Assembly (NCBI RefSeq): GCF_004153455.1
Contig: NZ_SDQE01000014.1
Span: forward strand, 31,969 to 95,968
Direction: 5' to 3'
Source of the DNA: Allopusillimonas ginsengisoli
GTDB taxonomy: Bacteria > Pseudomonadota > Gammaproteobacteria > Burkholderiales > Burkholderiaceae_B
DNA: 64,000 nt
Part shown: one piece after another, positions 51,596-61,093 of the stretch
Position numbering within the stretch: the stretch's first letter is position 1
Layout: the number at the start of each line of letters is the position of its first letter
Notes under the pieces: model-generated
Databases searched by the model: none
Told to the model about the DNA's origin: nothing
The model's input: only the letters and a program-made list of their open reading frames with translations
Position numbers and translations under genes: made by a program

Positions 51596-52855
51596 TCAGC
51601 CATTGAATCTCCCTAAGCAGAAGGGCTCCATATCAACCTTCGGATCCACTCCACCCATGGTTTCGGATAATAAGCTGCCGCTTATAGCTGACATAGTCAG
51701 ACCTAAATGACCGTGTCCAAAATTAAGCCACAATCCTCGGTGCTTGGGAGCTGGGCCTATTACCGGCAAGGAGTCCGGTAAGCAGGGCCTATGCCCCATC
51801 CAGTCTGATGTAGGAACGTTCAAATTTAAACTTGGAAACATAAGCCGACTATGCCTTAATAAAAGCTCCGCTCTTCGCTTATTTGGGGCTCGTTCCAAGC
51901 CGCCGAACTCGACCGTACCAGCGATACGCAAGCCGGCCTCCGTAGGCGTATAAAAAATCTTCCTGTCTGCCGCACAAACTATTCTAGTTAAATCAACTCC
52001 TCCATTTGGTACTGAGACATGATAGCCCCGCTGCGCCTCTAAAGGAACACTATATCCAAGAGCAGAAAGCAAGCGGCCGGACCAAGCTCCGGCACAAATC
52101 ACTACATCATCTGCGGTATAGTTGGTCTTTTGACCGGAGACGCCAGTAACTCGTGCGCCCTCTACATCTATTCTAATTACCCGGTCTCGCAAGAATCTTA
52201 CGCCTCTTTTTTCTAATGCTACAGCTATGAGCTGAGCTTGGCGAAGAGGATTTACGACCATGCTTTGATCCGGCAAATAATAGCCAGTTTGATAAAGCTC
52301 CCCAACTTTCGGCTCTAAATGCTGAATGCGATCTCTATCAACTTTTTCCAAAATGGCACCGAGTTGCAAACGCAAGGCCCATGTTGCGTCATCTTTGGCT
52401 AAAGCGTCGTCATTTGGATATAAATGTAGTTGCCCTGTGGTCTGTATAAGATCCAGTCCCCCGACATCTTGCATTACCTTTTTATGATACTCCAGAGCGG
52501 GGTATACAATACTATGCAAAGCCTTAGAAATGATATTCACACGGTGCATACGTGATGCGAGAATAAATTGCGAGAACCATGGCAAAGCCTTCCACCAATA
52601 AGATACAGGGACAGATACTGGTCCAGTGGGGTCGAGTAACATCTTGGGGATCTGCCGTAAAATATTCGGCATGCCAAAAGGAGCAACTGATGAAGTACTG
52701 ATAGACCCTGCATTACCATATGAACACTGACTCCCAGGATCATGGGGATCTATAAGTTCAACATGACGTCCCGTGAGAGACAAAAAATATGCAGTATATA
52801 AACCAATAATTCCAGATCCAACTATAACTACATTTCCATTATTTTGATTATCCAT
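51596..52855 (-). CDS. FAD-dependent D-amino-acid dehydrogenase/oxidase-like enzyme
   Basis: 419 residues. The FAD-binding fold starts NVVIVGSGIIGLYTAYFLSL (GxGxxG near residues 13-18). VVICAGAWSGRLLSALGYSV and the C-terminal GLWLNFGHGHLGLTMSAISG match DadA and related glycine/D-amino-acid oxidases. It should oxidise an amine or D-amino acid and pass electrons to quinone or oxygen. It is the last gene of the AT-richer ABC/CoA operon. The third base of codons is A or T far more often than in genes of the first half of the window, a sign of transfer. Confidence 0.87.
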   Translation of the reverse strand: MDNQNNGNVVIVGSGIIGLYTAYFLSLTGRHVELIDPHDPGSQCSYGNAGSISTSSVAPFGMPNILRQIPKMLLDPTGPVSVPVSYWWKALPWFSQFILASRMHRVNIISKALHSIVYPALEYHKKVMQDVGGLDLIQTTGQLHLYPNDDALAKDDATWALRLQLGAILEKVDRDRIQHLEPKVGELYQTGYYLPDQSMVVNPLRQAQLIAVALEKRGVRFLRDRVIRIDVEGARVTGVSGQKTNYTADDVVICAGAWSGRLLSALGYSVPLEAQRGYHVSVPNGGVDLTRIVCAADRKIFYTPTEAGLRIAGTVEFGGLERAPNKRRAELLLRHSRLMFPSLNLNVPTSDWMGHRPCLPDSLPVIGPAPKHRGLWLNFGHGHLGLTMSAISGSLLSETMGGVDPKVDMEPFCLGRFNG

Positions 52856-52902
52856 AATATCAAAATTCTTCGCTATTTAATGGTTCTTAATATGAAAGGC
52901 AT

Positions 52903-53991
52903 CTAGCTTTCGAGAGCTACCATGTCTGACGCACGGAAACATAACTGAACACTATCTCCGATTTGAAACTCTAATACGCGAGCCTCAGTTAGCGTCCTAG
53001 CGCACAAAGAAACCCCCGATTCTGTACACAGATTGAGCTCGGTCAGCTCTCCAACCAACGTACGCTCAGTTACAGTGGCTGTTAACGCGTACGGGCGGCA
53101 ATTAGTAGCAGGGCCAAGCGCTAAACACTCTGGGCGTAACATCACTTTTAAGCGTCCTGTAGGGAGAGTTTGACGAAAAAGATCCAACCCATGTACTGAC
53201 CCGATGCCCTCAATCAAAACTTCAGCATCCCGGCCATTTCCAACAACTTGAGCATCAAGTAAATTAGATTCTCCGAGAAAATCTGCCGCGAAAATCGTCC
53301 TGGGCTGAAAGTAGAGCTCGTGCGGGCGACCAAGCTGTTCGATATTTCCATTATTCAACAAACATATCCGATCCGACAAAGCTAACGCTTCACTCTGATC
53401 ATGGGTTACATACATCAGTGTCACCCCAGTATCTCGATGAATATGTTTTATTTCTCGTTGCAGTTGATCACGCAGTTTTTTATCTAACGCTCCAAGTGGC
53501 TCATCCATCAAAATCAAATCAGGACGATACACGAGGCATCTCGCAATCGATACACGTTGCTGTTGACCTCCCGATAGTTCACGTGGCTTGCGTTTACCCA
53601 CATTAGGCAACCGTACTAGCTCCATTGCGCGTGTTACCCTCTCATTAATTTCTTTATGAGGAAGCTTGCGTACGCGTAGAGGGAAGGCAATATTGTCAAA
53701 TATGGTCATATGAGGCATTAATGCATAACTTTGAAAAACCATCCCTAAGCTACGGTCCTTAGCAGGTAAATTAGTTACATCACGGCCATTTATATAAATA
53801 TGTCCACCAGAGGGCGCCAACGATCCCGCTATCAAATTAAGTATTGTGGTTTTACCGGAACCACTAGGTCCCAATAATGTTAAAAATTCGCCTTTGGCTA
53901 TAGACAAGTTGGTTGGAGCTAGCGCTTTCACCTCTTTGTATGATTTTTCCAGCGACGCAAGTCTAACCATCTCCATATCGGGGGCTGTCAT
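52903..53991 (-). CDS. ABC transporter ATPase, spermidine/putrescine type (PotA-like)
   Basis: 362 residues. Walker A GPSGSGKTTILNLIAG near residue 42, signature LSGGQQQRVSIARCL, Walker B LILMDEPLGALD, switch YVTHDQSEAL, and a TOBE domain at the end. It overlaps the permease gene by 4 bp (ATGA). It energises the importer formed with the two permeases and the receptor at 56501. Confidence 0.93.
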   Translation of the reverse strand: MTAPDMEMVRLASLEKSYKEVKALAPTNLSIAKGEFLTLLGPSGSGKTTILNLIAGSLAPSGGHIYINGRDVTNLPAKDRSLGMVFQSYALMPHMTIFDNIAFPLRVRKLPHKEINERVTRAMELVRLPNVGKRKPRELSGGQQQRVSIARCLVYRPDLILMDEPLGALDKKLRDQLQREIKHIHRDTGVTLMYVTHDQSEALALSDRICLLNNGNIEQLGRPHELYFQPRTIFAADFLGESNLLDAQVVGNGRDAEVLIEGIGSVHGLDLFRQTLPTGRLKVMLRPECLALGPATNCRPYALTATVTERTLVGELTELNLCTESGVSLCARTLTEARVLEFQIGDSVQLCFRASDMVALES

Positions 53992-54797
53992 TTAGAAATT
54001 CCTTTTGTTACTGCAACAATCAGACATATGGCAGAGGAGATCAAAGTTAGCAACGTTGAGACTGCTGCCAGCACCGGTGATATCTCCCAATGTATGCTGC
54101 TATACATTTTCACAGGCAAGGTTTGCGTTAACACGCCTGATAGAAAATATGAAATTACCACTTCATCGAAAGAGATCAAAAATGAAAAAAGGCCGGCAGA
54201 TATAATCGAAGGACGAAGAATAGGCAAAGTAACGTGTATCAAGGTATATAAGCGTCCGGCCCCCATTATTGCCGATGCTTTTTCAACATTAATATCAATC
54301 TGCTTTAATCCAGCAAAACAAGTTACCATTACAAACGGAATGGTAATTATTATATGAGCCAGAATTAGTCCTAATGTTGTACCAGTCAATCCAAATCGAG
54401 AAAAATATAGATATAGTGCTAAAGCAACAACAATATTTGGCACAAACATAGGTGAAAGCAGCGTTACCGCCAAAAACTTTCTGCCGCGAAAACTACTACG
54501 ATTTATTCCGTATGCTCCTAGCACGCCAAAGATTAATGAAAATAACATTGCAAAAATGGCAACTTTAAAGCTTACCCATGTAGCCTCCATCCAGGTGGAG
54601 GTGGTGAAGTATTGCTCATACAGATGTAATGAATAACTTTTTGGTGGAAACGTTAATTCATCTCCTGCGCTGAAGGACATCGGAATCACTATCAAGCTTG
54701 GAATAATTAAAAATAAATAGCCAAGCCATGCGACACCACCATCGGCACTTCGACTTATTAAGTTCACTGCTGAAGGACGTCTTGTGGAAATATTCAT
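53988..54797 (-). CDS. ABC transporter permease (PotC-like)
   Basis: 269 residues from the ATG at 54797 (GGAG upstream); a start at 54818 would overlap the previous gene and lacks a ribosome site. Six helices; the coupling loop is EKASAIMGAGRLYTLIHVTL. It follows the PotB-like gene, giving the usual B-C order. Confidence 0.9.
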   Translation of the reverse strand: MNISTRRPSAVNLISRSADGGVAWLGYLFLIIPSLIVIPMSFSAGDELTFPPKSYSLHLYEQYFTTSTWMEATWVSFKVAIFAMLFSLIFGVLGAYGINRSSFRGRKFLAVTLLSPMFVPNIVVALALYLYFSRFGLTGTTLGLILAHIIITIPFVMVTCFAGLKQIDINVEKASAIMGAGRLYTLIHVTLPILRPSIISAGLFSFLISFDEVVISYFLSGVLTQTLPVKMYSSIHWEISPVLAAVSTLLTLISSAICLIVAVTKGISK

Positions 54798-54807
54798 GTA
54801 TTCTCCG

Positions 54808-55620
54808 TCAATCCACATCCGCGATTAATTGCCCATCACGAACTCTAGAGAGCAATAGCGTCAATAGCCCAGCTAGCAGCACTAAAACGACCGCCAACGC
54901 TGAAGCAACACCCCAATTCAACGTCTGTCGCACGTTGAAATCCACCAGGCTAGATATCATTAAATCGTCTTTACCACCAAGAAGCTCAGGAGTAATAAAC
55001 ATGCCGAGAGATAGGATTACGCAAATGAGCGAGCCTGCCATAACGCTTGGCAAGCTTAGTGGTACTGTAATACGCCAAAATATTCGCCAACTGCTGGCAG
55101 CCATAATTCTTGCCGCCTGCCGTAGGGCAGGGTCTTGTGCCTGAAGATTATTGAGTAGAATAAAAATCATAAACGGAAGTAAATAATGCGTCATGCCAAT
55201 AATCACACCCGGTCGATTGAATAGCAATTTCAGGCTTGAGTCATTATTCAAAACACCACGTATCAGTGTATTAATTATTCCATCATGGCCTAAAATTATG
55301 GTGAACGCATAGCTTTTAACTAGTATGCTGGTCCAAAACGGAAGTAAAACCAACGTTAATAATATGGCTCGCGTGCGAGGAGCACAGCGAGCCAAATGAT
55401 ATGCGATGACATATCCAATGATTAGAGTAAGGCATGTTGCTAGCAAGCTAATCTCCAAGGTATTAGCAAGCACTTTTATATACAAAGGCCGAGTAAATAT
55501 CTCTATATAGTTTCCTATACCTAGCTGTGGATCAGCAAAACTAGCATAGACTACATATCCAAGCGGTAGGATAAATAATCCCAGAAGGAATAAGCCAATC
55601 GGAAGTAGAAAAATCCCCAT
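54808..55620 (-). CDS. ABC transporter permease (PotB-like)
   Basis: 270 residues with six helices. The coupling loop is RQAARIMAASSWRIFWRITV. The N-terminal helix (FLLPIGLFLLGLFILPLGYV) is typical of PotB/PotH proteins. It starts 40 bp after the enoyl-CoA hydratase stop and precedes the PotC-like gene. Confidence 0.9.
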   Translation of the reverse strand: MGIFLLPIGLFLLGLFILPLGYVVYASFADPQLGIGNYIEIFTRPLYIKVLANTLEISLLATCLTLIIGYVIAYHLARCAPRTRAILLTLVLLPFWTSILVKSYAFTIILGHDGIINTLIRGVLNNDSSLKLLFNRPGVIIGMTHYLLPFMIFILLNNLQAQDPALRQAARIMAASSWRIFWRITVPLSLPSVMAGSLICVILSLGMFITPELLGGKDDLMISSLVDFNVRQTLNWGVASALAVVLVLLAGLLTLLLSRVRDGQLIADVD

Positions 55621-55660
55621 ACTAGGTCCTTATATATGTATTCAACATATTCTTGTACGG

Positions 55661-56470
55661 TTAAGCAAATCGCTCATCACGCCATTTAAGTGCAGCTTTT
55701 AGCCCTTGCTCCTTACGAATGTGATTAAATTCAGCTCGCTCTGGCCCTCCCGTTGCTTCAATCAAAATATCAGTATTCAGCCCTTCAAAAAGAGCTGATC
55801 TTAACCCCATCACATCGTAAGAACGGTTAATAGCCCGCTTAGTCATTTGCACAGATAGGGGCGCCGCTGCTGCCATCGCACCGGCTATACGATACGCTTC
55901 CTCCAGTTGCTTACCCGACTCCACCACGTTATTAACTATTCCCAAGGCTAAGGCGCGCTCTGCATCGACGTCATCTGTTCCGGTAAGCAACAGTTCCTTT
56001 GCTGCCTTCGGCCCCGCAACCCACGGCAGAAGCATCGCAATAATGCCGGAACCAAACCTTACTTCCGGCTCTCCGAAGCGCGTGCCCTGCGCAGCAATAG
56101 TTACATCACACGCCAACGCCAATTCAAAGGCTCCAGCAAGGCAATATCCATGTACTGCAGCAATTGTTGGCTTGGGGCTGTCCCAGAACTGCATTATGAA
56201 GTCAAAATCCGCCTTCAAGATATTGCCCCACTGCGCCAAATCTGGAGTGCCACGCTCGCTTGATTCTTTCATGTCAAATCCGGCAGAAAAAGCCCGGCCA
56301 TTTCCATTAACAACAATCGCGAGTATTTCAGAGTCGTCGTTAAAAGCACTCAATGCTTGCGTAACTTCTGCCATTAAAGTGCGGTTGATAGCATTAAGCT
56401 TGTCCGGACGATTGAACGTGATGGTTCCGATCCGGGCGTTGGAAGCGACTTGAATTGTTTCGAATTTCAT
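55661..56470 (-). CDS. Enoyl-CoA hydratase/isomerase family protein
   Basis: 269 residues. Oxyanion-hole loops are NGRAFSAGFDMKE and HGYCLAGAFELALACDV; a Glu in GAFEL and one in FGEPEVRFG occupy the positions of the two catalytic glutamates, so hydratase activity is possible. AAAGGAGTTG precedes the ATG. Placed between the receptor and permease genes, it should act on the CoA ester made by the acyl-CoA synthetase upstream. Confidence 0.88.
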   Translation of the reverse strand: MKFETIQVASNARIGTITFNRPDKLNAINRTLMAEVTQALSAFNDDSEILAIVVNGNGRAFSAGFDMKESSERGTPDLAQWGNILKADFDFIMQFWDSPKPTIAAVHGYCLAGAFELALACDVTIAAQGTRFGEPEVRFGSGIIAMLLPWVAGPKAAKELLLTGTDDVDAERALALGIVNNVVESGKQLEEAYRIAGAMAAAAPLSVQMTKRAINRSYDVMGLRSALFEGLNTDILIEATGGPERAEFNHIRKEQGLKAALKWRDERFA

Positions 56471-56500
56471 ACTTCAACTCCTTTAATTTGGTCTATGTCG

Positions 56501-57562
56501 TTAGCTAATACGCCATTCTGAAAACCGATGATTAACCTCCGCAAAATTATCCGCCCACCATTCAACATTAGTAATAATTGTTTCATTATCAGTCAGATCG
56601 ATTTGCGAAGCCTTTGCCTCCGGTGTCAACAAGATACGCGCTGCGGAATTTACAGGCGTATAGTGTGTAATATTCACAAAATCAGCCTGCTGATCCTTTT
56701 GAAGATAAAAATTGATTAATTCCATGGCTGATTTTTTATTTCTACTACCCTTAGGGATACACAAGTAAGACGGAGTTACGATATTATGCTTGTAGATATA
56801 TGCTATCGAATTACCATTGGCTTGTGCTTGCTCCGCACGACTGCTATAAGTGAATACAAAGTCAATTTCATTAGTCTGGAGCAATGAAATGGTTTGTGGC
56901 GTTTCGGCTATCCATTTGGCGACATGTGGCTTAATTCTATCCAATGATTTAAACGCCCTATTCACATCAAGGGGATATAAGCTTTTCGGGTCGACACCAT
57001 CTGCTACGAGGGCCAACTCAAGATTCTCATCGGGACGTGATCGAAGGCCGCGCCGCCCTGGAAAATTATCGGAGTCCCAAAATTCCACCCAGTTTTTAGG
57101 CGCATGCTCTGGGGGCGTTCGCTTAGGATCGTATGCCATCCCACCTCCGTATACATACCAAGGGACGCAGTATTCTTCCTTCCCTATTGCCAGTCCTGAT
57201 GTATTAATAATCTGATAGTCTAATTTTTCAAGCAGCCCCGCTTTCTGAGCTGCTAGAGCTTGAGAGCCAATAAACGAAACAACGTCCCATTCGACGTTTC
57301 CAGTCATAACCTGTGCTTTTAATTTTGCAATATCGGGACCAGTAGTGCTAAGGATTTTAATACCAGTATTAGCCTCAAAAGACTTATGAATTGTTTTTTC
57401 CTGCGCTTCCTGAGTAGTACCGCCATAGCTAACATACACCAATTGTTTGGTATCGATATTTCGAGCATGAAGGATACTTGGAGCTGCTATAGCGGATGCA
57501 GCTCCAATCAAAAGTCGTCGGCGTCCTAGCATTAAATCATTTTTTGTTGAATTTCTATCCAT
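56501..57562 (-). CDS. ABC transporter substrate-binding protein (PotD-like)
   Basis: 353 residues with a twin-arginine signal (GRRRLLIGAASAIAAPSILH). The mature sequence begins TKQLVYVSYGGTTQEAQEKT, the pattern of PotD/PotF-like receptors for polyamines and small carboxylates. AAGGAGCGAG lies before the ATG. The ligand is probably an amine or amino-acid-like compound that the D-amino-acid oxidase-like enzyme can use; inference from context. Confidence 0.88.
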   Translation of the reverse strand: MDRNSTKNDLMLGRRRLLIGAASAIAAPSILHARNIDTKQLVYVSYGGTTQEAQEKTIHKSFEANTGIKILSTTGPDIAKLKAQVMTGNVEWDVVSFIGSQALAAQKAGLLEKLDYQIINTSGLAIGKEEYCVPWYVYGGGMAYDPKRTPPEHAPKNWVEFWDSDNFPGRRGLRSRPDENLELALVADGVDPKSLYPLDVNRAFKSLDRIKPHVAKWIAETPQTISLLQTNEIDFVFTYSSRAEQAQANGNSIAYIYKHNIVTPSYLCIPKGSRNKKSAMELINFYLQKDQQADFVNITHYTPVNSAARILLTPEAKASQIDLTDNETIITNVEWWADNFAEVNHRFSEWRIS

Positions 57563-57637
57563 TACTCGCTCCTTATATTTAGAATAAACTACTCCGTCTC
57601 TTACAAATCATTGCAAAGATTGGATCGGCAACTACCA

Positions 57638-59779
57638 TCAGCCATTCAATATAAAAAGTGAATCCACAATGGTAACGTCGACAGGTCCAAGAATTATTGG
57701 ATTTAGATCTATTTCTTTAAAGGCGAGCTCGTCAAGAACGCACATCTGACTAAACGTTGATACGAGATTGCATAACGCTTCGATGTTGGAACGCTCGCCA
57801 CCCCTTACTCCATTGAGTACTGGATAACCTTTTAATTGTGTAAGGTAACTTCTCACTCGTTCCGACGAAACAGGAGGCAAAAATGTGATCGAATCTCGCA
57901 GAATTTCGGTAAATATGCCACCCATAGCAAGCGTTATAGCCGGGCCGAACTGAGGATCCCTCGTCATTCCTAGAAGAATTTCAACACCAGGCATTATTTG
58001 CTTCTGCACTTGAATCCGGGGACCACAACGCTCAGCTATAGCTTCGTAGGCCTCAAGAACCTCTTCTCTAGTTTTCAGATTTAACGCTACGCCGCCCGCA
58101 TCGGTCTTGTGAAGTACATGAGGCTCTGCCGTTTTGAGCACTATCGGAAGGCCTACCTGGACTGCGGCCTCTAGAGCCTCTTCTTTTGATTCCACGAACT
58201 TGCTATTTGCGAACGGTAGGCCAACCTCTTGCAGTAAATTCCAGGAAGTCTTTGAACTCAACGCTCGGTCTTCATTCTCTTGAATTTCTTCTAGCAATTC
58301 CCTTGATAGCTCGAGCGGCTTCGTATTTGGCTGTTGTTTTACAACGTTTGCCGCCTCCTGCCATTTAATCGCGTGCTTTATCGCTAACAACGCAGTAACA
58401 GTTCCCATCAGTACTGGAATGCCCTGGGCCCGTAACCTTGATGCATGGGGCCTACTGACGGAGCTATGTAAGTTAGATATAACGACTACTGGTTTGTCGG
58501 TAGATTGATGCACACGTATAGCCGCTTGCGTGCTAGCTTCTAAATATCTGTCACGCCCATAGACCAGATTTGTCGCTAATGCGGCTATAGAGACAGCATG
58601 ATCTCCTGAAACGTATTTCAAGCATTCATACATGAGATTCCGGCCATCACCGAAAGAATCAACCGGATTCTCAGGTGACATGCCAGGATCTAACACATTC
58701 TCTAACTGCTCATGTGTTTTTGGAGACAAGGTCGCCAACGGAACCCCGAGATCTGCCCCTATGTCGACTATTAGCTGCCGCTCCCCACCTGAATCCGTTA
58801 CAGCCCCTAAAGCACCTGGTTGCGGCCGGCGTGCGCTAGCCAACAACTCTAATGTATCTGCCAATTCATCAAGAGTACGTGTACGTATTACATTGTGCCG
58901 TTCACATACTGCATTAAATACAGAATCTGATCCTGCTAAAGCGCCGCTGTGCGCAAGAGCGAAACGCTTTCCTTGTTCCGATCGACCCAGCTTCAACACG
59001 ACAATAGGTATTGCGGCTTGTTCAGCCGCCTCAAGAGCCATCAAAAAACGATCAGGATCGCGAACTGTCTCTAAGACACATCCGATGACACGCGTGGTCG
59101 GTTGTGCTAATAAAAACTCGATGTAATCAGCTATACCTGTTGTTAACTCTTGTCCCATCGACACTGCGTAGTTGAAGCCTAACTGTCTTTGGTTGCCTAC
59201 TAACCCAGACCAACTAGAGCCACTATGGGAGAGTAATCCTATATTACCCGGGTGATCGATTAAAGGTGGTGGGTTCGCCGACATAACGATACGTTCGGAG
59301 AAATTCATGTACCCCATGCAATTTGCGCCACAAATTCGGATACCAGCCTCAGCAGCTAACGACGCTACACGCTCTGGCAGGCTTTCGACTCCTGTACGCG
59401 TGTCAAAAAGACGACCGAACATCACCGCTGCAGGTACACCAACTGCAGCCGCATCCTCCATAGCAGCCATGATCTTCTCGTCGCTGATAGCAAACGCCAC
59501 GCAATCGGGAGTAAAGGGCATCGCGCCTAAACTGGGATAGCAGGGTAAACCTGCTACCTCATCATACTTAGCATTGATCCCTACCAAAGTGCCTTGATAT
59601 CCTTGTAAAGCAAGCACTGACATCAAGCGGTAACCGAAAGAAGAGTCGTTTTGGGATGCACCTACGATCGCTATGGATTTAGGCCGTAATAGTTTAGATA
59701 CATTTTGAGCCGCAGACGTATCGGCGCGATTTAACCCTTGCGTCAAAGGTGTACGCCGTTGGTACATGATTTCTGTCAT
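57638..59779 (-). CDS. NDP-forming acyl-CoA synthetase (acetate-CoA ligase family)
   Basis: 713 residues from the ATG at 59779, preceded by GGAG; an ATG at 59791 lacks a ribosome site. The CoA-binding domain starts KSIAIVGASQNDSSFGYRLM; the ligase domain has LLSHSGSSWSGLV with the candidate phosphohistidine; and the C-terminal ATP-grasp domain has PIVLKTAEPHVLHKTDAGGV. It forms an acyl-CoA from a carboxylate with ATP. It heads the operon and has a palindrome upstream at 59824. Confidence 0.9.
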   Translation of the reverse strand: MTEIMYQRRTPLTQGLNRADTSAAQNVSKLLRPKSIAIVGASQNDSSFGYRLMSVLALQGYQGTLVGINAKYDEVAGLPCYPSLGAMPFTPDCVAFAISDEKIMAAMEDAAAVGVPAAVMFGRLFDTRTGVESLPERVASLAAEAGIRICGANCMGYMNFSERIVMSANPPPLIDHPGNIGLLSHSGSSWSGLVGNQRQLGFNYAVSMGQELTTGIADYIEFLLAQPTTRVIGCVLETVRDPDRFLMALEAAEQAAIPIVVLKLGRSEQGKRFALAHSGALAGSDSVFNAVCERHNVIRTRTLDELADTLELLASARRPQPGALGAVTDSGGERQLIVDIGADLGVPLATLSPKTHEQLENVLDPGMSPENPVDSFGDGRNLMYECLKYVSGDHAVSIAALATNLVYGRDRYLEASTQAAIRVHQSTDKPVVVISNLHSSVSRPHASRLRAQGIPVLMGTVTALLAIKHAIKWQEAANVVKQQPNTKPLELSRELLEEIQENEDRALSSKTSWNLLQEVGLPFANSKFVESKEEALEAAVQVGLPIVLKTAEPHVLHKTDAGGVALNLKTREEVLEAYEAIAERCGPRIQVQKQIMPGVEILLGMTRDPQFGPAITLAMGGIFTEILRDSITFLPPVSSERVRSYLTQLKGYPVLNGVRGGERSNIEALCNLVSTFSQMCVLDELAFKEIDLNPIILGPVDVTIVDSLFILNG

Positions 59780-59823
59780 AACTCCATCCATCGATTGTCT
59801 GTAGGGATCCTGGGATCAATATA

Positions 59824-59842
59824 ATATTTGTCACACAAATAT
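59824..59842. promoter_or_regulatory. Palindrome upstream of the acyl-CoA synthetase operon
   Basis: ATATTTGT-CAC-ACAAATAT, perfect 8-bp arms, 45 bp upstream of the chosen start codon. It lies in the 224-bp region before the next gene on the same strand. A likely operator for an unidentified regulator; no regulator gene is adjacent within the operon. Confidence 0.5.
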
Positions 59843-60015
59843 ACTGATATCAACGTCACCCCAAAATTTGCGACCTCCACACTGAATGTCATATGCTTCA
59901 TTCTTAGCCTATGGCGAAAGTGGATGATTTTTGGTGAGGAAATAATCAGTGTCAAAAGAGCAATTAAAAAAGCTGAATAAAGGGAGAACGCTTTTTCGTC
60001 TGAAGACGTGTGACC

Positions 60016-60999
60016 TCATCCGATGCGCACGAGTAATCGGCCCGCTACGCGTCCTTCTAACAACTCTCGAGCCCCATCGACGACACTCGACAGAGAGATT
60101 TCATTCACCATATCTTCAATGATGTCTAGGGACAGATCAGAAGCGAGACGACTCCACGCGGCGAGCCGCTCGGAATGGGGTGCCTTCACGCTATCGATCC
60201 CGGCGAGAGTGACACCGCGCAAGATGAATGGCGCGACAGTGGTAGGGAAATCCATGCCTTGGGCCAATCCGCAGGCAGCTACAGTTCCTCGATAGCGTAT
60301 CTGTGCGCAGACATTGGCCAGCGTATGCGAGCCTACAGAGTCGATTGCTCCTGCCCATCTTTCCTTCTGCAGCGGTTTGCCGGGTTTGGCGATCTCATCG
60401 CGATGCTCTACCCTTACTGCCCCCAAGCGCCTGAGTCGCGCCTCCTCCGTCATGCGCCCCGTCGACGCCACGACCTGGTATTCGCTCCGTGCCAACAGCG
60501 CCGTGGCAAACCCGCCAACACCTCCGCTTGCGCCTGTCACCAGAATCTCTCCTTGTTTCGCCTCGACACCGTGTCGCTCGAGCGCCAGCACACAAAGCAT
60601 TGCTGTATATCCCGCCGTGCCGATGGCCATGGCGGTACGCGTGCTAACCGCGTCCGGCAGGGAGATCAGGTGGGCGGCAGGTACCCGCACCTTACTAGTT
60701 AGGCCACCAAACAACGATTCGCCATGACCCCAGCCGTTCAGAACAACACGCTGGCCCGGCAGGAAATCGGGATGGTCACTGCTTTCTACTGTACCCGCAA
60801 GATCAATCCCAGGGATCATCGGAAACTTTCTCACCACCGAAGAACGACCGAGGATCGCCAGGGCGTCCTTGTAGTTCAGCGTGGACCATTCCACGGCAAC
60901 GACGACCTCTCCTTCCCCTAGCAATGCGTCGTCGAGATCGCGAAAAGAAGCCTTCGTACCCTTTTCATCCTTGTCGAGCCAAAGTGCTTGATGCATCAT
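60016..60999 (-). CDS. acuI: AcuI/YhdH-like MDR oxidoreductase (acrylyl-CoA reductase type)
   Basis: 327 residues from the ATG at 60999, preceded by GGAGGAT; the longer frame to 61143 overlaps the regulator and is rejected. STLNYKDALAILGRSSVVRK, PMIPGIDLAGTV and VTGASGGVGGFATALL match the quinone-oxidoreductase-like MDR group of YhdH/AcuI, which reduces acrylyl-CoA to propionyl-CoA with NADPH. The catalytic zinc ligands of alcohol dehydrogenases are absent, as in this group. An operator shared with the adjacent TetR gene lies 14 bp upstream. Confidence 0.85.
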   Translation of the reverse strand: MMHQALWLDKDEKGTKASFRDLDDALLGEGEVVVAVEWSTLNYKDALAILGRSSVVRKFPMIPGIDLAGTVESSDHPDFLPGQRVVLNGWGHGESLFGGLTSKVRVPAAHLISLPDAVSTRTAMAIGTAGYTAMLCVLALERHGVEAKQGEILVTGASGGVGGFATALLARSEYQVVASTGRMTEEARLRRLGAVRVEHRDEIAKPGKPLQKERWAGAIDSVGSHTLANVCAQIRYRGTVAACGLAQGMDFPTTVAPFILRGVTLAGIDSVKAPHSERLAAWSRLASDLSLDIIEDMVNEISLSSVVDGARELLEGRVAGRLLVRIG

Positions 61000-61012
61000 A
61001 TCCTCCAAATAA

Positions 61013-61027
61013 TAGACCAGTCGGCTA
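61013..61027. promoter_or_regulatory. Operator copy 1 for the AcuR-like repressor
   Basis: TAGACCAGTCGGCTA, identical in 14 of 15 positions to the perfect palindrome at 61773-61787. It sits directly before the acuI-like gene. Confidence 0.7.
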
Positions 61028-61093
61028 TAAAAGAAAAATGTTTCCCTATGCCCCTCTACCATGAGATATTCTCTCAGACAGCTAGTCAAGACT

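Noticed and set aside
51286..51606. Plus-strand open frame with cysteines
   Set aside because: The opposite strand reads as aspartate dehydrogenase over the same bases, so this frame is a shadow of that remnant.
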